Of a stretch of DNA of 48,439 bases, positions 44,277-48,439 are shown piece by piece. Location of the stretch: assembly GCA_025363015.1 (NCBI GenBank), contig JANYEQ010000080.1:1-48439 (forward strand). The letters run 5' to 3'. Origin of the DNA: Bacteroidota bacterium (GTDB lineage: Bacteria > Bacteroidota > Bacteroidia > B-17B0 > Aurantibacillaceae). Within the stretch, counting starts at the first letter, position 1. The number at the start of each line of letters is the position of its first letter. The notes beneath the pieces are model-generated. The model saw nothing but the letters and a program-made list of their open reading frames with translations, was not told the origin of the DNA and did no database searches. A program made the translations under genes and the position numbers.

Positions 44277-45965
44277 TTAAAGCCCAATTTTATCATTTAC
44301 TATTTTTAAAATTTCGTTTTCTAATTGTATTGTTTTTTGTTCAATTTCATTTCCTTTAGCAATAATTTCGTTTACAAACTTTTTATCAGTATAGCCACTT
44401 GCGTTTATACGTACATTCATAAAGGCACCCATTACGGCAGTGCGGGCACACAAAGCTCCAACACCAGCATCGCTAATGCTGTTTGGGTTGCCAACCTCGG
44501 CCATAGCTTTTATAATATTTAAACTTTCAAAACTTAATTGCATTACTTTAAATGGAATGTCAATAGCAAATTTTGTGGCTTGTTGAATGGCTTCGGTTCT
44601 TAATTTTTTTTCTTCGTCGGTAGTTTTTGGCAATCCAAAAGCTGCCATTATTTTATTAAAGGCGGCGGTATCTGCATCTACTAATTTTAATAATTCATCT
44701 TTTAAAGCTTGGCCTTTTTCTGCCCAAGTGCTAAATTCTTCCCAATTATCATCCCATCCTTTTTTATGCGAACTTAAATTGGCTACCATTGTTGCCAAAC
44801 TAATTCCTAAACTACCTACATAGGCACTTATAGATCCTCCGCCTGGCGCAGGGCTTTCGCTGGCTGTTTCATCGGCAAAGGCAGAAAGGTTCATGCTAAT
44901 TAATTTAGTTTCTTCTTTGCTTTTTAGTAAATATTCTATAATTCGTTCTTCGGGTTTAAAAGGTGCAAGTTCATCTAAACCCATTGATTTTACAGCTATT
45001 TTAATTAATTCATATTCGCTAACGCCAATGCTTCGTTTTTGTTTTAATAAAAAGTATTTGCCAGCATCTAATAAACTTTTTAAGGGAATTAATCCCACCA
45101 ATTCGCTGCCTGTTACTCTTAATCCACGTTCTGTGGCTTTGTTACAAACCTCATCAAATGCAATATGAACGGGAGTTATGTTTATATTAGTAAGATTCAT
45201 AGAAATTTGGCACACACCGTATTCTTCAATGTACCAACCAATTGCTTTTACTGCCTTTAAACTTCCAGGTAATGATTTTGGAGAACCATCGGTATTGGTA
45301 ATAATTTTTCCAGTAATAGCATCTCCTTCGCGTAATACACGCCCAGCTTCGCGCACATCAAACGCAACGGAATTTGCACGGCGTGTTGAGGTTGTATTTA
45401 AATTAATATTATAGGCTACTAAAAAATCGCGTGCGCCAATAACGGTAGCCCCTCGCTTGGCATCGTACTCTTGTGGACCAAAATCGGGTTTCCACTCGGG
45501 TAATTTTATTTTCTTAAAAAAGCCTTCATATTCCCCATTTCTAATAATCGATAAATTACTTCGAGATTTATTAGCTTGCGCTTCTTCATATAAATAAATT
45601 GGTAAATTTAATGCTTCGCCCACGCGTTTAGCCAATTGTTGGGCATATTTGGCAGTTTCTTGCATTGTAATATTACTAATGGGTATTAGAGGGCACACAT
45701 CTGTAGAGCCCATGCGGGGATGTTCGCCTTTGTGCTTGCTCATATCAATTAATTCGCCCGCTTTTTTTATAGCCAAAAATGCGGCTTCAATTACTGCTGC
45801 TGGGGTTCCAACAAACGTAACAACAGTACGGTTAGTAGCCTTACCTGGGTCAACGTTTAAAAGTTTAACTCCTTCAACACTTTCAATTTGGTTTGTAATT
45901 TGTTTTATGATGTTTAAATCGTTTCCCTCGCTAAAATTGGGTACACATTCTATTAATTGTTGCAT
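44277..45965 (-). CDS. ftcD: Bifunctional glutamate formimidoyltransferase / formimidoyl-THF cyclodeaminase
   Basis: 562 residues. Residues about 1-300 are the formiminotransferase (LIECVPNFSEGNDL, VNVDPG-like start, catalytic-region GEHPRMGSTDVCPLIPI, GARDFLVAYNINLNT). Residues about 355-562 are the cyclodeaminase (ADETASESPAPGGGSISAYVGSLG, then helical TDEEKKLRTEAIQQATK). The fusion is the arrangement seen in animals and Bacteroidota. It transfers the formimino group of formiminoglutamate (from histidine degradation) to THF and deaminates it. No hut genes are in the window. Single-gene unit, divergent from the LuxR-type regulator. Confidence 0.95.
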   Translation of the reverse strand: MQQLIECVPNFSEGNDLNIIKQITNQIESVEGVKLLNVDPGKATNRTVVTFVGTPAAVIEAAFLAIKKAGELIDMSKHKGEHPRMGSTDVCPLIPISNITMQETAKYAQQLAKRVGEALNLPIYLYEEAQANKSRSNLSIIRNGEYEGFFKKIKLPEWKPDFGPQEYDAKRGATVIGARDFLVAYNINLNTTSTRRANSVAFDVREAGRVLREGDAITGKIITNTDGSPKSLPGSLKAVKAIGWYIEEYGVCQISMNLTNINITPVHIAFDEVCNKATERGLRVTGSELVGLIPLKSLLDAGKYFLLKQKRSIGVSEYELIKIAVKSMGLDELAPFKPEERIIEYLLKSKEETKLISMNLSAFADETASESPAPGGGSISAYVGSLGISLATMVANLSSHKKGWDDNWEEFSTWAEKGQALKDELLKLVDADTAAFNKIMAAFGLPKTTDEEKKLRTEAIQQATKFAIDIPFKVMQLSFESLNIIKAMAEVGNPNSISDAGVGALCARTAVMGAFMNVRINASGYTDKKFVNEIIAKGNEIEQKTIQLENEILKIVNDKIGL

Positions 45966-46030
45966 AATTTTTTTGTTAAATAATATTTAAAGCTATTAAA
46001 TTTTTACTTTTTAAAACATAAAATTAGTGT

Positions 46031-46038
46031 TATATTTG
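46031..46038 (+). promoter_or_regulatory. -7 box of the LuxR-type regulator
   Basis: TATATTTG matches TAnnTTTG exactly. A TTTT run (46008-46012) lies at about -33 distance. The predicted start is near 46043, 22 nt before the ATG at 46065. No inverted repeat that would act as an operator was found. Confidence 0.45.
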
Positions 46039-46064
46039 TTTAAAATTAGTCTAAATAACAAAAA

Positions 46065-46736
46065 ATGATAAGCGTATTAATAGCAGATAAAAATTTTTTA
46101 AGCCGTATTGGTTTAGAGCTTTTAGTGGGCGAATTAAAAGGTTTTGATTTAGTGCCAAGTGTTTGTGGTGATAAACAAGCCTTAATTAGCCAATTACAGT
46201 TATCAAAACCTAATTTATTAATTACAGATTTTACATCATTAGGTATTACAATTGATGAGTTAAAAGCCATTTCAAAAAAATACTCAAAAACAAAGTTTTT
46301 AATTATTACTGAATTTTTATCAAAAACAGAATTTAGTAAAATATTAAAAACAGATATTACATCGTATCTTTTAAAAGATTGTGATAAAGCCGAAATTTTA
46401 GAAGCTATAAATTCTACTATTAAAAACGAAAAATTTATTTGTGGTAAAATTGTAAGTTACTTAACCGCAGCTGATGAAATTAACACAACCAATACCTTTA
46501 TTAAATCTTTAAATTGTGATGGCATTGGCGTTACAGAGCGAGAAATAGATGTTATTAGAGGCATTGCCGAAGGTTTAAGTAATAAATTAATTGCTGATAA
46601 ATTATCGTTAAGTACACACACGGTAAATACGCATCGCAAAAATATTATGAGCAAATTAGGCGTGTGTAATACTGCTGGTATTGTTATGTTTGCTGTAAAA
46701 AATCAGTTATTAGAAACTAATTTTAGTTTGCATTAA
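46065..46736 (+). CDS. LuxR/NarL-type response regulator
   Basis: 223 residues. Receiver domain about 1-120: phosphoacceptor Asp 55 (LLITDFTS), one conserved acid at position 8 (IADKN) instead of the usual pair, and the conserved Lys near 106 (SYLLKDC). HTH domain about 157-215 with the GerE signature VTEREIDVIRGIAEGLSNKLIADKLSLSTHTVNTHRKNIMSKL. No histidine kinase gene is near, so the partner and signal are unknown. The loss of one acidic residue may reduce magnesium binding but similar receivers function. Single gene with its own promoter, divergent from ftcD. Confidence 0.9.
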   Translation: MISVLIADKNFLSRIGLELLVGELKGFDLVPSVCGDKQALISQLQLSKPNLLITDFTSLGITIDELKAISKKYSKTKFLIITEFLSKTEFSKILKTDITSYLLKDCDKAEILEAINSTIKNEKFICGKIVSYLTAADEINTTNTFIKSLNCDGIGVTEREIDVIRGIAEGLSNKLIADKLSLSTHTVNTHRKNIMSKLGVCNTAGIVMFAVKNQLLETNFSLH

Positions 46737-46742
46737 GATTTT

Positions 46743-47405
46743 TTAGTACTTACTATCAGCAATTTTTTGAAACACGCTGCCCCAATTAATCCAACCGTCT
46801 TTTTTTGCTAATCGAACAAAAACCAAGTTTGCTTTTGGCGCTACATAAATATACTGGCCTAAAAAACCTTCTGCAAAAAAATTACCATCGGGGGCAATAG
46901 CAGCCTTTACGTCGTTTCTTTCTTTATTTTTTACTGTTTTTAAAACGTAGGGTTTTTGTAGTTTAACGGTATCTTTTTCGAGATAAACATAACGTGTGTG
47001 CCACCATTGGTTTGAATACAAAAACTCATTTTTAGTATCGGTAAATGTAACAGATTGTGTTACCCAGTTTTGTGGTACTAATTGTGTGCCTTGCCAATTG
47101 CCTTTGTTTAAGTATAAACGTCCAAATTTCGCAAAATCTTTGGCACGTGCATTAATACAACAAAAAGCTTTTTCGGTTTGGTGTTTTTTACTATCAATAC
47201 TCCAACTGGCATCAAACTCACAACCAATAGGCGCCCAAATTTTTTCTTGTAAATAGGTGGCTACTGTTTTGCCCGTGGCATTTTCAATTATTAAACCTAA
47301 AAGTTGTGTGTTTAAGCTTATGTATTCAAATGTTTTTCCGGGTGCTTCTTTTATTTTTAAATGTCGGCAATATTTTTTTAAATGTGTACCATATATGGGG
47401 GATAC
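46743..47405 (-). pseudogene. Serine hydrolase (beta-lactamase family), 5' half lost
   Basis: An open frame of 220 codons with no start at its 5' end; an in-frame TAA lies at 47406-47408. The protein part clearly belongs to the beta-lactamase/6-aminohexanoate-hydrolase family: EAPGKTFEYISLNTQLLGLI (the Tyr of the YxN region), ENATGKTVATYLQEKIWAPIG, INARAKDFAKFGRLYLNKG, WQGTQLVPQNWV, and the C-terminal FLGQYIYVAPKANLVFVRL. Missing is everything before it, including the catalytic SxxK motif, so the product cannot be active. Homology stops within a few codons of 47405, where repeat-rich DNA begins, consistent with truncation by insertion or rearrangement. A distant start (TTG at 47021) would give only 92 residues. 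Confidence 0.78.
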
Positions 47406-47626
47406 TTAGAATAATACTTTAACAACATTAATACAAAAAAGCCCAAAAAACCATAATTAGCCTAAGATACAGGCGTTTTAAGTACTCTAAAATAGGCTAA
47501 CCTAAGTTATTTAGAATAGTACTTTTGGGTTAATTTTGGGTGCATTTTAACGCCTAAAAAGGGTAAAAAACACCATATTTGGGTTAATTTTTAAATAAAA
47601 AGTTCAATTAGGTTAGCCTTTTTTTT

Positions 47627-47697
47627 AAAAATAGGTTAGCCTCTACAGGCTAACCTATTTATTTTGTTTTTGAAAAATTAGAGGCTAACCTATTTTT
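47627..47697. repeat. GGTTAGCC inverted repeats with two alternative pairings
   Basis: Pairing 1: AAATAGGTTAGCCT (47629-47642) with AGGCTAACCTATTT (47647-47660), 14 bp perfect, loop CTAC. Pairing 2: the same left segment extended, 47627-47645, with TAGAGGCTAACCTATTTTT (47679-47697), 19 bp perfect. The two structures share the left arm and exclude each other. Further single copies lie at 47493-47504 and 47609-47618. Confidence 0.8.
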
Positions 47698-47842
47698 TAA
47701 GTCAAAAACCAAAAATACAATATTTTACGTTTTTTTACACTTTTTTACGCCTAAAAAATTAATGTAAGTTGTTGATTATAAATATTTTAAACTAAATATT
47801 TAACTAAATTTGCCAAAAAAACACACATTGTTTAAATTTTGC

Positions 47843-47975
47843 AATCAAAATTATGGTTTGTTATAATCGAAAAGGCGAAATATAGTAAACTACATTTCGC
47901 CTTAGCTGCGCCCGACTACGCAAGTCCGGCGCTGTAAATTTACAACAAATAATAATTAAATAAAAAATTTTGATT
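47843..47975. repeat. Nested inverted repeats enclosing double-hairpin copy A
   Basis: Outer arms AATCAAAATT (47843-47852) and AATTTTGATT (47966-47975) are perfect over 10 bp. A second pair, TTTGTT (47857-47862) and AACAAA (47944-47949), lies inside. Within these is the double hairpin at 47865-47932 and the palindrome TGTAAATTTACA (47933-47944). The whole 133-bp unit could fold as a long branched structure. Confidence 0.65.
47865..47932 (+). repeat. Double-hairpin repeat, copy A
   Basis: Hairpin 1: AAGGCGAAAT (47872-47881) with ATTTCGCCTT (47894-47903), plus inner TAGT/ACTA. Hairpin 2: GCGCC-C-GACT (47908-47917) with AGTC-C-GGCGC (47923-47932) around loop ACGCA. Shares the 16-nt prefix AATCGAAAAGGCGAAA with copy B at 48053. 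The strand given is arbitrary. Confidence 0.8.
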
Positions 47976-48052
47976 AAGTTTTTAAATAATCTATCAAGGA
48001 GTACTTGTAAAATATAGATAGAATAGTAATTGCTAGTAATTACAACTAATAA

Positions 48053-48119
48053 AATCGAAAAGGCGAAAAATAGTAAACTACCTTTCGCCTTAGCATCGCC
48101 GACCACGCAGGTTTGGCAT
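48053..48119 (+). repeat. Double-hairpin repeat, copy B
   Basis: Hairpin 1: AAGGCGAAA (48060-48068) with TTTCGCCTT (48083-48091), plus inner TAGT/ACTA. Hairpin 2: stem around the same loop ACGCA (48105-48109), with GACC (48101-48104) opposite GGTT (48110-48113). Relative to copy A, stem bases change in pairs while both loops are conserved. The strand given is arbitrary. Confidence 0.8.
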
Positions 48120-48124
48120 TTAAA

Positions 48125-48169
48125 ATTAATAAGTGTTGAATAAGGATACAACCAAACGCACTTATTAAT
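48125..48169. repeat. Hairpin immediately after double-hairpin copy B
   Basis: Arms ATTAATAAGTG (48125-48135) and CACTTATTAAT (48159-48169) are perfect over 11 bp with a 23-nt loop that contains a smaller GTTG/CAAC pair. It lies 62 bp before the 3' end of the partial gene at the window edge and could act as its terminator or as part of the repeat unit. Confidence 0.6.
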
Positions 48170-48230
48170 AATATACAAAATTACAAATTAATGCAATAGT
48201 ATTTTAAATAACTTAAAAATAGATGCGTGT

Positions 48231-48439
48231 TTAACTTTTATTTTTAACTAGCTCTCTAATGTTATGCTTAAAGTGCCACGCATTCATTTCAGTAAGTAGT
48301 TTCTCAACTAACTTGGCATAAATTTTAATTTCATTTATTTTGGTAATATTTGCATCTATAATATCACTTGGGTTCCTACCTTTTTTTAATTCTTCTAACA
48401 TTAATCTACTGGGGGTTTCAAAGATTATTTTATTAATCA
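48231..48439 (-). CDS. 3' end of an unrecognised gene, running off the window
   Basis: The last 68 codons of a minus-strand frame whose 5' end is beyond the window. The visible part is helical and charged: FETPSRLMLEELKKGRNPSD, then IIDANITKINEIKIYAKLVEKLLTEM and NAWHFKHNIRELVKNKS before a TAA stop. No domain is recognised; length and charge would suit a small DNA-associated or toxin-antitoxin protein, but this is a guess. It lies beside the repeat-rich block, so it may belong to the same inserted element. Confidence 0.45.
   Translation of the reverse strand, partial: INKIIFETPSRLMLEELKKGRNPSDIIDANITKINEIKIYAKLVEKLLTEMNAWHFKHNIRELVKNKS

Larger units (their letters stand above)
47406..48230. 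other. Gene-free, repeat-rich block at the right edge
   Basis: About 825 bp with no credible protein gene. A 105-codon frame on the minus strand (47861-48178) is open only because it translates two copies of a hairpin repeat. Contents in order: near-repeats of TTAGAATArTACTTT (47406 and 47511), five copies of GGTTAGCC or its complement (47493-47692), direct repeats TTTGGGTTAATTTT (47524, 47578) and ACGCCTAAAAA (47550, 47747), a 10-bp tandem repeat x3 (47721-47750), and two double-hairpin elements (47865, 48053). Composition is more AT-rich than neighbouring genes. It is probably the edge of an integrated element or a relic; no recombinase is present in the window. Confidence 0.55.

Noticed and set aside
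47493-47692. GGTTAGCC words as integron attC core sites
   Set aside because: They do not fit GTTRRRY/RYYYAAC and there is no integrase or cassette gene between copies.
47861-48178. 105-codon open frame on the minus strand across the right-edge repeats
   Set aside because: It translates both hairpin repeats as parts of one protein (similar KGS/RRN..FAFSIL-like segments) with no domain or good start; the open frame is a by-product of the repeats.
47406-48230. CRISPR array
   Set aside because: The repeats are few, unevenly spaced and structured as inverted pairs; there are no regular repeat-spacer units and no cas genes.

Overview
The window looks like a chromosomal segment of a low-GC member of the Bacteroidota. 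The evidence is: type IX secretion (T9SS) cargo with gliding-motility-type C-terminal domains, the moxR-DUF58-Bat gene cluster, a fused FtcD, promoters of the TAnnTTTG type, almost no Shine-Dalgarno sequences, frequent GTG/TTG starts, and short palindromic repeats of the kind scattered through genomes of this phylum. Genus or family cannot be fixed from this sequence.

Layout. 1-2.1 kb: plsX-fabH (fatty acid and phospholipid initiation). 2.1-4.8 kb (minus): a methyltransferase-like gene translationally linked to a ClC chloride channel with CBS domains. 4.8-9.7 kb: lepA, a small Cys-rich reading frame, ccmB, a very basic exported protein, and purH. 9.8-14.5 kb: a DUF423 membrane protein overlapping a 1178-residue exported beta-propeller/caspase-like protein, then radC. 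14.5-15.4 kb: a decayed M43-type metalloprotease. 15.4-20.7 kb: a minus-strand GT2-GT4-SDR operon facing a plus-strand GT-C/TPR membrane protein and a nitrilase-family amidase. 20.8-31.6 kb: a large co-oriented Bat cluster (MoxR, DUF58, DUF4381-like, BatA, BatB-BatC fusion, BatD), continuing into a small membrane protein, a PstS-like lipoprotein and a TPR protein. 31.6-35.5 kb: DUF1569, DUF349, EVE and thiL. 35.5-44.2 kb: T9SS cargo (a 1236-residue Ig/SprB-repeat adhesin, an M1 aminopeptidase, a PKD-type surface protein). 44.3-46.7 kb: ftcD and a LuxR-type response regulator. 46.7-48.4 kb: a serine hydrolase that has lost its 5' half, about 825 bp of gene-free DNA dense in inverted and direct repeats, and the 3' end of an unrecognised gene.

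Most of the window is ordinary housekeeping or envelope biology. The least explained DNA is the right edge (47.4-48.2 kb). It holds two copies of a double-hairpin element whose arms differ by compensating substitutions, which suggests selection on a folded RNA or single-stranded DNA. It also holds a set of alternative hairpins built on the word GGTTAGCC. This block lies directly against the broken hydrolase and may be the edge of a mobile or integrated element. No recombinase, reverse transcriptase or transposase is visible inside the window, so that remains an inference. Short palindromic repeats have also reshaped coding starts in two Bat-cluster genes.
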